Assembly (NCBI GenBank): GCA_036940085.1
Contig: JALLBK010000203.1
Span: 1 to 27,180 of the forward strand
DNA length: 27,180 bases
DNA from: Discostella pseudostelligera
Lineage: Eukaryota; Bacillariophyta; Thalassiosirophyceae; Thalassiosirales; Thalassiosiraceae
Reading direction: 5' to 3'
A program made the position numbers and the translations under genes. This document shows, in pieces, positions 1 to 10,203 of the stretch. Every line of letters starts with the position of its first letter. The first letter of the stretch is position 1. Under the pieces are notes generated by a model. The model was not told the DNA's origin, searched no databases, and saw only the letters and a list, made by a program, of their open reading frames with translations.

Positions 1-219
1 CATGGACGGACACACTGAACCCGTGTCACTTTCGACGGACAGACACCTGCAAGCCAGAACGGCCGGCCCCACCACCCACCGACCATCATCCATCGACCCA
101 TCATCCACCCAACCACCGCCCCCGCCCCCGCCCCTAACATACTTCCCTAGACAGCCTTTTGCATGTCATCAATTATTATTATTCATCCATTATCCATTAC
201 CTTTACATCATCTTTCACC
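1..219. other. Leader/upstream region of the first gene
   Basis: No gene supported. The stretch is C-rich on the plus strand, with CCACC and CCGCCCC runs around 60-135, which fits a 5' flank or 5' UTR. An in-frame ATG at 163 precedes the preferred start at 220, but the residues between them look like translated leader (Ile/Ser-rich), and the 220 ATG sits in a better context (ACCATGG). Confidence 0.4.
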
Positions 220-1742
220 ATGGAACCCGACGAGGAGAATGTATACCACAGTTTATGCAGCAGAAATGAACGCTTGATGAAGGAGATGAATGCGTATCTT
301 GCATCAATATCAAGTGATTCAGATGTTTCTATAAAAGCAACACTAGAAAAGAGAACTCCGGAGAAAGGAGATAGCTTCGACGACGACGATGGGGCGGGGA
401 CAACGAGAAGGAAAGATAATTCATATGGGGGTGCAGAAACTGATGATGATTCTCTAGTTGCAATGGCTCGACATATGGATGCCGCAAGCGTCAGTAGCGA
501 TCCATTTGAAAGAAGCTCCCTCACTTATAACGTTCCACTGTCTCCGCGGATGGAAATTATTGCTGGGATGGAAGAGATGCTTGCCCAATTTACGAATAGC
601 GATCCTTCCATTAAGAACACAACGGTGCAGGAACGATTTAATAACAGTGACCCGTCCATCACTTCAAGAAGATCGCTGCATTCACAACATGTACCACCGC
701 CGCTGAGGTCACACCCAAAGCAGATGAATTCTCAATCCACTTCTCCAATCACTCCGAAATTTGATATGAAGACGAGCAACCCAAGAATGAATCGTGATCA
801 ATCCGCTCCTTCTTCTGACATTTTACCATTTCCCAACTTTGGAAATGTTCATTATGGGCGTCGGCTTAGTTTAGGACGAATATCAGATACAGAGGCAAGT
901 GCCATAAATTCCTCATTTCAGCAAGACAGACAAAAAGCCAAATCCGCATCAAAATACAAAACACTTCCTCGGGGGAAAGAAGACGTCATTACTGCAAAAC
1001 CCATCAATTCTCCACTATCGACGTATTCCAAAAGAGAATCAACAGGTTCCAAGGCCACAGATACTAATTTACTACGGAAGGGGTGGCATAAGAAACAACA
1101 TCCAAGTCAAGATAGATACGACAGCGATGATGAGATGTGTGGAGTCGGAATCAATACGAGAGTCCATGATGAAAAGCTAAACGATAGAAAGAAGGACAAA
1201 AATGGTAAAGTGAAAAGACATCTTCAAGCGGAGAAGAGACACAACAAATCTGCGTCCAAATCTAGAGGAGGGGAAAGTAGAAGCCGTAGGGGAGTGGACC
1301 GTAGTGACCAAACGAAATCCAACTCCGAGAAACGGCGGCATCATAAGACACACAGACGAACAAGGACAAGCCAAAGTAGTGACAAGTTAGATACTGAGAG
1401 ATTGCAGAACCGAGCAAAATCTTCATCTCCCAGAAGTTCCCGTAGGCTATCGTCGAACGGACGGAGTGTTGGTAGTGCAACAGACAATCATAGCACCTAT
1501 GACAGTGATGATGAAACTCAATTCTTCTATGAATCCACCGATGACGATAATTTTGATGATGATGATGATGAGGATGAGGATGAGGATGATGATGAGCTTG
1601 ATTCCGAAGATGNGATGATGATGAGCTTGATTCCGAAGATGAATCGAAGGCGGTTGGTACAAGCGTTGTGGATGCAGTGAAGGATTTGAATGAGAGGAGC
1701 ACGGTTGCGAAAGTGAAGAATTTGTTCAAGCTACACCATTGA
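220..1742 (+). CDS. Disordered Ser/Lys/Arg/Asp-rich protein of unknown function (interrupted by an assembly gap)
   Basis: I do not recognise a family. The ATG at 220 lies in ACCATGG and opens MEPDEENVYH. The body is low-complexity: Ser/Asp-rich at the start, then many SP, RRxS and basic KKDK/RSRR stretches (codons near 1170-1370), then a run of Asp/Glu near 1546-1612. This resembles intrinsically disordered nuclear or cytoskeletal proteins, but no folded domain is visible. A single n at 1613 separates two identical 28-bp copies (1585-1612 and 1614-1641). Read literally, the frame shifts and stops at 1678-1680. If the n and one copy are removed (29 bp), the frame continues through ESKAVGTSVVDAVKDLN and ends at TGA 1740-1742, giving about 497 residues. 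That C-terminus looks like real helical coding sequence, so I take 1742 as the end. Confidence 0.65.
1585..1641. other. One-N assembly gap flanked by identical 28-bp ends
   Basis: Positions 1585-1612 and 1614-1641 are the same 28 bases with one n at 1613 between them. This is the pattern left when two contigs with overlapping ends are joined without merging. It introduces a 29-bp frameshift in the coding sequence above. Confidence 0.85.
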
Positions 1743-2070
1743 ATGTTGCAATAATTGTTAACAATAGAATAATGTTGTCGATGCCTACTTTGTCTTTGGC
1801 TGCAGATCCAGAATCGTAGTACTCTATTCATCTGCTCGATGCAAAAAGTAGAAGTTTTGTAGAGGAGATACGATACCCGCTTCCACGTGTCTCTTTGCCG
1901 TCAATCTGGTGTCAGGATCTCGTCTGTGCGGCGGCCGCCGGCCGCCTTTGCCACCTACACTTCTTCCACTCTGCCACCATTCCCCATGCATGGCGGCCAA
2001 CCATAGTATGTAGCACTACTTCCAACTCTTCATTGCTTCATTGTTGACCCAATCATCTCATCCAGCACCC
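1743..2070. other. Intergenic region upstream of CDK5RAP1
   Basis: No gene supported. It should hold the 3' end of the first gene and the promoter/5' UTR of the next one. The only striking feature is a GC-rich block near 1928-1950 made of overlapping GGCCGCC units, including a GCGGCCGC palindrome. Confidence 0.4.
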
Positions 2071-4431
2071 ATGCGCAGTCAATCGTCCCGTGCAGTCTTC
2101 TCTCGGGCGAATTCATGGAGACGCCGACAGTGTCCTAACCGCATATCGACGACATCACCATTGTCTTATGTTTATGTCGCCGACCATAGCCATAGACATT
2201 TTTCTTCCAGCAAATCCAGCATAACAAAATTGGCAGTCGACGCTAGTAGTACTGATGCGGGCAATGACACGCGGTGGAGGGGAAACAAATCAAATCTGAA
2301 AGATGATGGCCTAACTCTTTCACATTTCATCGCATCGTCATCTCATGCACCTGATACGAGTACCACCGACGTTCAATTTGGCACAAATATATCAGTGGCT
2401 CCGGCAGATCTAGGAGATGAATTCTACGATGAACAAGATCTAATAGTCACCGATGCCATGTCTAGCAGCAATAAGAATGAAGCACTAGATCGTCTTCGCC
2501 ATCAAATCATCAATACTAATGAGGACAGTCATGACGATGAGATGCACAACATGCACATAACACTCAAATTTCATATCAAAACCTACGGATGTCAGATGAA
2601 TGTCAATGATACAGATATTGTGCGATCAATTTTAATGAACAATCATACTATTGCTCGAGAGGATGCTTTACTCGATGGTACTACAACCAAGTCGAATGCA
2701 AAGCCACAGTTACGTTTCATTGAGACTGATGACGAGATACAAGCAGACGTCCTCCTCACAAATACATGTGCCATTAGAGAAAATGCCGAGCAGAAGGTGT
2801 GGAATCGTTTGAGGGCATTGCGAGCGCATGATCGTAACTTCCCCTTGTCCTCGTTGGAAGAAGATATCATGTCCAATACCAATACTCTCAACAACAAAAC
2901 TTTCAAGGAGCAGCGGAAGAAACGCTACACCACAAAAAGGCAGAGTAGTAGTAAGAAACGCATCATTGCTGTATTGGGATGTATGGCAGAGCGTCTAAAG
3001 GAGGACATGTTCAAGGATGGCACGGTAGATGTAGTCGTTGGTCCTGATGCCTATCGCGATTTACCCCGTCTTATCTCTGTATTGACAGCTTCGTCAGTCA
3101 GCCCCGATGGCAAATTATCTGGTGCGAACACACTACCAACCGAACGTGCCGTCAATGTCCAACTGTCGCTTGAGGAAACCTATGCCTCCATTGCACCCAT
3201 ACGAAGCAATCCCAATGATGTTTCGGCATTTGTTTCGATTATGCGCGGGTGCAACAACATGTGTTCCTATTGTGTGGTACCCTTTACTCGTGGGCGAGAA
3301 CGCAGTCGCGAGATGGAGAGTGTCGTTGAAGAGACGAGGCGGTTATTGAATGAGGAAGGAATAAAGGAGATTGTGCTCTTGGGCCAGAATGTGAATTCCT
3401 ACCATGATGTGAGAGGAGAGAAGGGTAGGGGCAAAAGTATGGTCACGGATGGCGAGAGTAGTTCCTATCGAACATCGAACGATGGATTTTCGAATATGTT
3501 CCGACTTCGTCATGGGGATGGCTATCGGTTTGCCGATCTGCTCGAGGCGGTATCCGATCTCTCCCCCGAGCTTCGCATACGCTTCACATCTCCCCACCCA
3601 AAAGATTATCCTCCACCTCTCTTAAGCCTCATGGCGGAACGTAACAATATTTGCAAGCATTTGCACATGCCAGCACAATCCGGATCGTCGGCGGTGCTTG
3701 AACGAATGAGGAGAGGGTACACTCGGGAGGCGTATTTGGAGTTAATCAACGATGTGAAAGTTATGATCCCCGATGTTGCAATATCCAGTGATTTTATTTC
3801 TGGATTCTGTGGCGAGACGGAAGAAGAGCATATCGAGACATTGTCACTTATGCAAACTGTGCAATATGATCAAGCATTCATGTTCGCCTACAGCATGAGA
3901 GAGAAGACACATGCTCATCGGACCATGATCGATGATATTTCCCCAGATGTCAAGAATAGACGATTGAATGAAATTATAACGTGCTTTCGGTATAATGTTC
4001 AACTTCGCAACGAGGAGGTGGAGATGGGAAAGTTGAGACTGGTGTTAGTAGAGGGAGAGGCGAAGAGTAGCACCGCTGATAATAGAATGTGGTCAGGAAG
4101 AACTGATCAGAATAAACGCGTGGTATTTGCGAGCGAAGATTGTTTCATAGAGGAAGAGGTTGCACAAGTCTTGTCATCAAATAATGCATGCGTCGAGGAT
4201 ACTGGAGGAGAGTCGTTACTGCTGGAAGATGTCGCAAATCAAGGCATTCTGAAAACAAGGGTCGGGTTGTCTCGCGGAGATTTTGCTGTGGTGAGAATAA
4301 GTGAAGTTCGTGGGCACACATTGAAAGGGCAAAGTTTATGGAGAGGTTCCATGAGGGGCTTTGAACAAATGATGACTATGGCAGCATGTAAGGAAGGTTC
4401 AAGTCTTGGCCAGAAGATGATGTCGCTTTAA
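2071..4431 (+). CDS. CDK5RAP1: Mitochondrial tRNA methylthiotransferase, CDK5RAP1/MiaB family
   Basis: Radical-SAM enzyme expected to add a methylthio group to isopentenyl-adenosine at position 37 of mitochondrial tRNAs (family knowledge). About 786 residues in one exon from the ATG at 2071. Residues 1-50 are Arg/Ser-rich and almost free of acidic residues (AVFSRANSWRRR, HRHFSSSKSS), as in a mitochondrial presequence. An acidic linker follows, then the UPF0004 domain with its three cluster Cys at 174 (TYGCQMN), 233 (NTCAIREN) and 304 (LGCMAERLKED). The radical-SAM motif is C394-x3-C398-x2-C401 in MRGCNNMCSYCVVPFTRGRE. RIRFTSPHPKDYP, LPAQSGSS-like MPAQSGSS, SDFISGFCGETEEEH and FAYSMREKT are close to CDK5RAP1 rather than bacterial MiaB. 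A TRAM domain occupies about 650-775. It is longer than the human protein (about 600) because of the N-terminal linker, a basic insert between Cys 233 and 304, and a loop after LLGQNVNSYHD. Confidence 0.93.
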   Translation: MRSQSSRAVFSRANSWRRRQCPNRISTTSPLSYVYVADHSHRHFSSSKSSITKLAVDASSTDAGNDTRWRGNKSNLKDDGLTLSHFIASSSHAPDTSTTDVQFGTNISVAPADLGDEFYDEQDLIVTDAMSSSNKNEALDRLRHQIINTNEDSHDDEMHNMHITLKFHIKTYGCQMNVNDTDIVRSILMNNHTIAREDALLDGTTTKSNAKPQLRFIETDDEIQADVLLTNTCAIRENAEQKVWNRLRALRAHDRNFPLSSLEEDIMSNTNTLNNKTFKEQRKKRYTTKRQSSSKKRIIAVLGCMAERLKEDMFKDGTVDVVVGPDAYRDLPRLISVLTASSVSPDGKLSGANTLPTERAVNVQLSLEETYASIAPIRSNPNDVSAFVSIMRGCNNMCSYCVVPFTRGRERSREMESVVEETRRLLNEEGIKEIVLLGQNVNSYHDVRGEKGRGKSMVTDGESSSYRTSNDGFSNMFRLRHGDGYRFADLLEAVSDLSPELRIRFTSPHPKDYPPPLLSLMAERNNICKHLHMPAQSGSSAVLERMRRGYTREAYLELINDVKVMIPDVAISSDFISGFCGETEEEHIETLSLMQTVQYDQAFMFAYSMREKTHAHRTMIDDISPDVKNRRLNEIITCFRYNVQLRNEEVEMGKLRLVLVEGEAKSSTADNRMWSGRTDQNKRVVFASEDCFIEEEVAQVLSSNNACVEDTGGESLLLEDVANQGILKTRVGLSRGDFAVVRISEVRGHTLKGQSLWRGSMRGFEQMMTMAACKEGSSLGQKMMSL

Positions 4432-4782
4432 GCAACACAAACAATAGCAAACAATATAAAAAGGTTGTCGCTCCCTAGTTTGTGATCTGAAACTGCGTTT
4501 ATGAAACATCTGCTTAAGTTCTGCAACCCATTCTTTATTCGGTTACTAGCAGTTACAAACTTTGGGATCACATCAAGTCAGGTTTTGCATAATCCTCTGG
4601 GAAGATTGTAAAGCGGCTCTTTGTTGAGCAATGGTGCTATGGAGAGGCGTCGCTGCAGATACACATCAACTACTTAGATGGGTACGAACCAGTAACTGTT
4701 GAGGAATGTGGTGCTGTATTTAACTGTAGATACGACTAATCTTAGTAACCCAGTGTAGCACTTCTCCACGCCTGTAGCTCAA
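4432..4782. other. Convergent intergenic region
   Basis: Lies between the stop of CDK5RAP1 and the stop of the minus-strand carrier gene, so it should contain both 3' UTRs. I see no open frame, tRNA-like structure or repeat. Confidence 0.5.
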
Positions 4783-7700
4783 CTATTGCTTTACCTTTTC
4801 ATTCAGAGCCACGCTCAGTACATTGAGATACAGTTTCATGTCATCTGACCCAACTCCAAGCGCTATTCGCACGGAATCATAAAAGAAGAACTGCAGGCTC
4901 ACTAGAAGCGAGAAGAAAATCATGCGCAATGACAATCCCTTTGCAAATCCAGCTAACCCCGCTCTTTCCTTGATGCGATCTATGGCCTCCCACGCCGACA
5001 TCTCCGTCTTGGATTTCTTCAACTCACTAACCACGACGTCTGCTGGGTGACTGACTATGGTGGCAGCGATGCCACCAAGTGTGCCTCCAACTGAGAAGAA
5101 TGAACGCAGAACAACACACTTTGAGCAAGCTGTGGCAATGAGGCGAGAAAAGTTGATCACAATCTACTCACAAAGTGAAACAAGAAGAGATAGACGAATA
5201 TCTTCTCTTGCTGCGGGATACGCTTCATACATGAATTCTGTCGAGGTGTCAAACACTAAGAATTTGAACACGTTGTACGGAATTTCCTTTACAAACCAAA
5301 CCGGCACCGCACTAAACAATGAGGTCCATCCCTCCTCTTCGACCATACGTGCCACTACACCGAATATATTATCGGCATAGTCCGGTTGAGATACTGTGCG
5401 AATACGTACCGCGTCAAACGGGGCCAATACGAAGGAACAGAAGAACCCAGACGTTGCCGCACTAGCCACAATCAACGGTATTTCAAACGAGGAAGTAACG
5501 ATCGAAGCACCAACTTCCGGCGTTGACGATTGCGCAATCATGGCAGCAGTGACCAGCGACGTGTAGTAGCGCCGGAAGTACTCCGTTAGAAAAAAGCCGA
5601 ATGCTCCGGAAAAGAAGAATCCTAAAATCGTCGGCTCCCACCCAGCGAAAAATGTCTCCACACCCTCGTCTTTGAGCACCTTGGTAAACGCGCCCACGAT
5701 CCCTGAATTGTATACTTCCGGCTTTGTTTGGACTTTCGTTTTGACCACATCGATTGGCGTTAAGAGGAAATGCGCCAAAGAAGAACATATGCCTCCAGAG
5801 GCCATGAACCGAACCACATTCGATAAATCCAGAGTCTTTTCTTTCTCAATAGGACTACGTCCACGAAATCCAAAGATTGGATTCACCGGTTTTAGCTTCT
5901 TGCCCTCCAAACTACCCGATAGGATGTCGCTCCAATCATTCGACGATGAATAACGGCTTAGAATATACCGTTCTAATTTTTCATCGTACTGCAGTCCAAA
6001 ACCAGAAGGTAGGAGGGCGGTGAGCTGACTCGAGGTCGGACCTGCTATCCACTGCGAAGTATCGACATTACTTATTGACGCACTGATGACACTGGCGCTG
6101 CGTGGATCGATGAAACTTCCATAGCTCGTCGATTTCCCTTTTGGATAGGAGACAGCAAAGGCAGAACGTGGTTTGATAACACTGATAGAGGAGGATGCCA
6201 AAGGAGGAGGAGGGTCGATGACCACATTGATGGGTCGCTCCGCAGCGTAGCCACTGCCCTTGTCGATGATGTCAATGCCTGAAACTGTGTACTCTAGTAT
6301 TGCCCGAGCTGTAGCTGCTTCCCCCTCCGCACTACCCTCAGGCGGAGAAATAGTAACGGTGACAGTACTACTACCATCCGATGACAAGCCACCGTATCCC
6401 ACCCCCGGGTTCAATAGTTCGATTCGGTCGATACTACGTCCCTTTGACGTTTTCTTGCCTAGAATTGCACGCGCAGTGGCCTGAACTCGTACCACCTGCT
6501 CACCATTTCTGTCGTTGCTGTCCGTCATATTCCCATCACTATCAGCGCCACTAATAGAGCTATCGGGAAAGCTGATCTCCACCAATGGCGTACTCGAGTA
6601 GCCAGTCCCACCATTCGTCAGTTCAATACTCAATATTCGACCGCTTGGTTTCATAATTGCAACACCTTTTGCTTTCGATCCGCCAAATTCGGTCCCAAGT
6701 GTGGGCGGGTCCGGGAAGGTCACAGTTGGAATACCAATAGTAGCATTCGATCCTTCCAAAGAAGCAGTAGCAGCATTAGTAACAGCAGCACTAAAAGAAG
6801 AAGGGGGGTAGTAACCCGCTCCACCATCTAGCATCTCCACATCAGTTATCTTGGCATCATCATCCGCGGCCAACAGACGTGTTATGGCATCGACCGGCTG
6901 ATAATCCTCCAGTAAAGAGAAGAGTAATGCTATTTGACGTAATGCCTCCTTCGATTTGACAATTTCTCGCGATGTCGGCCCTTTCGTCGTTGATGATGTT
7001 GTGCTCGATGATGATGTTAATGCAGTTGGTTGTGTTGTTGTTCCTGCTGCTGCTACGGATTTGGTTGAATTATTGCCCGACGATAAATCATTCTCCCTTG
7101 CCATAGTTAACGATGATGGACCATACCGCCTCACTAATGAATTCAATAGCTTCTCCACACCCGCTCTTGGATCTTCATCATCACTGCCTTCAAAATCAAT
7201 CAACCCCACCTCGACACTGGCCGCAAACTCCCCAAACTGACTGAGCCGTATCCGTTCCACCTCCTCCTTGCTACTCTTGGCAGGAATAGCACGTGCCTGT
7301 GTGTACCACCATGCCTGACACTTATCGTCAAACACTAGTAAAAATCGGGATAGGTAGGTAATGAAGGAGAGGGGATATATTTTTTCGGGTTCGGCGAGAG
7401 TGACGCCATTGCGTTTGTTTATGGGTGATTGTTGAAAGTTTATTTTCTCAGTGAGAGAGGAGGATAGTGATGTTGATGAGGCAGCATTGGAAGAAGGTGG
7501 AAATACTTGGGTAGCTAGAATAATGGCTGAGGTTGTCATTAGGAATTGTCGTCGTGGAAGGATGGTGTAAGATTGTGATGGTTGTTGCGGTTGGTCCATT
7601 TCATCCTCTTCATCATGATTGTTAGTTTGTTGTAATTGATGTTGTTGTCGTTGGTTAAAAATTGACGGCATTATAGGTACTGCTGGTGAATATTTCTCTA

Positions 7701-8064
7701 ATTCATCTTCTTTGTCGTCATGATTCCATCGATTTTGATGCTGCATCATTTCATGGTAGCCGGTAATTTTGTGACGACGACGACAACGATGATTAATCGT
7801 CAGTTTCTGCAGACCAGTAGTAGAAACGAAAGCACATGGCTTGATAATATTATTGGTCGATATTTCTGAGACTGAATGCTGCTGCTGCTGCTGCTGCTGC
7901 TGATTGGGCTGCCATGGTGATCGGCGTCGTCGTCGGTGTTGATGTTGATTCCCAGACGCATGAGCATGAACGACGACGCCAGGAGGATTGACATCGATCA
8001 GCAGAAGCAAAACGCAAACACTCGCCAAGGAGAGACGACAACGACGACGATACTGGGCTGTCAT
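4783..8064 (-). CDS. Phosphate-carrier-like SLC25 protein fused to a long plastid-type N-terminal region with GxGY repeats
   Basis: Two exons: 8064-5172 and 5090-4783, with an 81-bp phase-1 GT-AG intron (5091-5171). Predicted product 1066 residues. Residues 10-36 are a signal peptide (LSLASVCVLLLL, then AHA-S). Residues 171-195 (RRQFLMTTSAIILATQVF, then SNAA) resemble a twin-Arg thylakoid signal. Residues 405-612 hold four spaced beta-type repeats with a GxGY core (GGAGYYP, GGTGYSSTP, PGVGYGG, KGSGYAAERP). Residues 750-1050 are a complete three-repeat mitochondrial carrier: TPIDVVKTKVQ (770), APFDAVRIR (882), SHPADVVVSELKK (980). GWEPTILGF, EIPYNVFKFLVFD and LQFFFYDSVRI match the phosphate carrier (SLC25A3) branch, so phosphate or a related anion is the likely substrate. 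Location is inferred to be a plastid membrane, not shown. Residues 228-400 are unrecognised. Confidence 0.8.
5091..5171 (-). other. Intron of the carrier-fusion gene (81 bp, phase 1)
   Basis: Donor GTGAGT at 5171 and acceptor TTCTTCTCAG ending at 5091. Joining gives LLVSLFGGTLGGIAATIVSHP, which keeps helix 5 of the carrier at the spacing of phosphate carriers. A second acceptor (TTGCCACAG ending at 5130) is also in frame and would add 13 residues (a Cys-rich SCSKCVVLRSFFS-type stretch) inside the helix region, so it is less likely. Confidence 0.7.
7878..7902 (-). repeat. CAG trinucleotide tract encoding eight Gln
   Basis: Eight consecutive GCT units on the plus strand, read as CAG on the coding minus strand, inside the disordered N-terminal linker of the carrier-fusion protein. 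Likely length-variable. Confidence 0.85.
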
Positions 8065-8657
8065 TGATTATTATGTTTGGGACAAATATTGGGAGGGTGG
8101 TTTTGTAGGGGTGGTGCTACCAGTAGTACCTGCAAGCTGCAACTGCAAGGGGCACCGTCATGGTGGGGTCGGAGTCGGAGGCCGGAGTGTTGTGACGATA
8201 TCTAAAAGATCGCTGAATGGTGGACCCACAGACGTGACAATTGACAAGTGAAATTGAAAGAATACTGTTCCTCTGTATGTAAAAGTATTCAATTTCAAAT
8301 TTGTACTAGGTTCCTCCGTAAGTGGAACAATAAAAATTGCGCGACGCAGGATATGAACTGAATAATCTGCTTCGATTGCGATGGAATCGAGAGTCGAGAG
8401 GTGTGGGGTGAAGGCAATACAGCCATCGATTATCATGTTGAATAAACTTCAAACGCAACGTTTTCAATTGTGCTATTGTTTGTCTCTTCATTGTGTAATG
8501 CAACCTTACCGTTCGTGTGCATAATCTCGCTATGAGTGTGAAGAGAACGCTATCACCGTACTGTAGGTCTGCACACGCATCATTATTTTGCATCTAATTT
8601 GTACAGTGACGCCCGACATCCGACAACACCACCGAATCCTATCTCTTCATCTCATTC
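8065..8657. other. Intergenic region between the carrier fusion and cytochrome gene A
   Basis: Both neighbours are on the minus strand, so this holds the promoter of the carrier gene and the 3' UTR of cytochrome gene A. The short open frames here show no protein-like composition or domain. Near 8130-8152 there are closely spaced TGCAA units on a GC-rich background. No RNA gene or mobile element seen. Confidence 0.45.
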
Positions 8658-10203
8658 TCACACAATCCACAAAGAGGCATATATCGTTAAAATAAATGTA
8701 CATCCGAAACTCCATACATCCATGCTGCTGGAAGAAGAGGCAACTGCACTAGTCATAGTACTAGTACTCTCAACTTTCGTGTCCTCGATAATTTGCTGAC
8801 CAATCTGAAGGGACATCCAACTCTTAGTAGATCCTGTAGTATAATATCCCGAATTGGTCCAACCATTCTCTGACTCATGTGGATCCTGTTCAGGAGATGG
8901 AGAAGTGATTAAGTACAACACAAATACACTGAATGAGCATTTATTCGAAGAATCCAGATAGAGATGTAACACGAGAGACTGGTCAACAACGGGCTCACCC
9001 AAAATGAAAAACCAAAGTCTACTGATGAGCCTTCCATAAACTGAGCATCTGTCTTCGTCGAATCCGTTTCCAATGGTCTTGACATTTCAAATACCCACTC
9101 CAACTTACTGCTCATATCCAAATCGCCGATGTAATATTCCATAATCTCCGCTCGAGCAAAAATACCAAAATGTACATCCTGAAATGGGTCGGTACCATCC
9201 ATACCAGCATTCATTGTCAGATAACCCGGGCCACCCGGGTGTATGGAAACAAAGTCGGTTAGATCGAACACCTTATTCTCGAGTACCATCCATAGATCGT
9301 CCTCTGTGTTGTGTTTTCGCACTTCTGCCATGGTGATGAAATTCGTCGAGTTGTTCTCGGATGACGACAGTGTTCCTGACGATGTTTCTTCCGAATTCGA
9401 TGACGAGGAAGACCGTTTTTCGGCCAATAATGTAGTATTAGAATGCATCCACGCGCCTTCCCATTCATTGCCACCATCATTATCATCATCATAACGACAG
9501 CCGAGAGTGACGGAGTACTTATCATCAATTGTCGTACTGCCATCCTCACTCATTTTTGATGTCAATAATTGCCAATCAACTTTGTAGGCTTCGCAGGCTT
9601 CGAGAGCCGTAGTGCAATCGTTGGCATTGGGACAATCACCCTATCAAGGCATGTAACATGTGCAAGCAAGTAAATGAGATACACATGATAATGTTTGGGT
9701 CTTTCAAAACGACTGCATGCACACCACGAGCTTACCATATTCGATAACGATGCCTCATCACCTATCTTAAACATGGTCGATATTGCCGCATGCATCTCCA
9801 CTCCATCCTCCTCACCGTCCTCGTTGGAATCGCCACCGCGATACCTTCCTGGAACATGAAACACAAAGTAAATTTTCTCATCGTCATACACACATTGCAT
9901 TTGAACAGCACCATTTCCGTATGAGTATGGTTGAGAAGTCGACGCCGAGATTAGTGGAAGCTCGTAAACTGTGACATTCGTCCATTCGTCGGCAATGCCA
10001 TCGAGAGTGGGTGCGTAGTCATCTTCGGATAGTGGTGCACACTGGATGCCGTGGTTGGAAGTGGAAGTAGAACTCTGCGCCGTCGCAGAAGAAGACGATA
10101 CCGAAGAAGAAGTTGATGATATTGATGCTGATGCTTGCTTCTCGCCTCCGCCAATAATGGTATCGACGGCGTAGGAGAAGAGGAGAGCGGTGGTAAGCTT
10201 CAT
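8658..10203 (-). CDS. Secreted, membrane-anchored putative cytochrome A: b5 domain nested in a DOMON/EB_dh-like domain
   Basis: Three exons: 10203-9736, 9640-8999, 8885-8658. Both introns (95 and 113 bp) are GT-AG and phase 0. Product 445 residues. MKLTTALLFSYAV opens a probable signal peptide, then a Ser-rich linker. Residues 55-156 (LDGIADEWTNVTVY, VYDDEKIYFVFHVPGR, HAAISTMFKIGDEASLSNM) and 157-225 (GDCPNANDCTTALEACE, VDWQLL, EWEGAWMH) look like the first part of an ethylbenzene-dehydrogenase-like heme-binding beta-sandwich. A Ser-rich linker leads to a complete cytochrome b5 domain at about 257-329 (MAEVRKHN, WMVLENKVFDLTDF, HPGG with H290, DPFQDVHFG with H313). The sandwich then resumes (EWVFEMSRPLETD, VDFGFSFW, GWTNSGYYTTG). 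Residues 429-445 form a C-terminal hydrophobic anchor. A redox or electron-transfer role in the secretory pathway or at the cell surface is inferred. The b5 call is firm; the EB_dh/DOMON call is moderate. Confidence 0.8.

Noticed and set aside
2..277. Open frame of 91 codons on the plus strand at the left edge
   Set aside because: Composition is translated C-rich leader (Pro/His/Thr runs) and it overlaps the better-supported start at 220 in another frame.
1262..1831. Minus-strand open frame opposite the first gene
   Set aside because: Rich in His runs created by the complementary GAT/GAG tract and crosses the assembly gap; a shadow of the plus-strand gene.
1928..1950. GC-rich overlapping palindromes as a possible hairpin element or terminator
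   Set aside because: The GGCCGCC units are not a full inverted repeat, and eukaryotic Pol II genes do not use such terminators.
2041..2070. TTG at 2041 as the start of CDK5RAP1
   Set aside because: Eukaryotic nuclear genes start at ATG; the first in-frame ATG is at 2071 and leads straight into a mitochondrial-type presequence.
4600..4760. Search for a tRNA between convergent genes
   Set aside because: No cloverleaf with a GGTTCGA-type T-loop and paired acceptor ends could be built.
5057..5380. Plus-strand open frame opposite the carrier exon junction
   Set aside because: Antisense to conserved carrier sequence with no recognisable features.
8158..8593. Two overlapping minus-strand open frames in the intergenic region
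   Set aside because: No domain, no protein-like composition, and they would fall in the promoter of the carrier-fusion gene.
9562..9736. Read-through of exon 1 of cytochrome A into its intron (extra C-terminal residues)
   Set aside because: The clean GTAAGC donor, and the exact match to the paralogue's splice position, show this is intron sequence.
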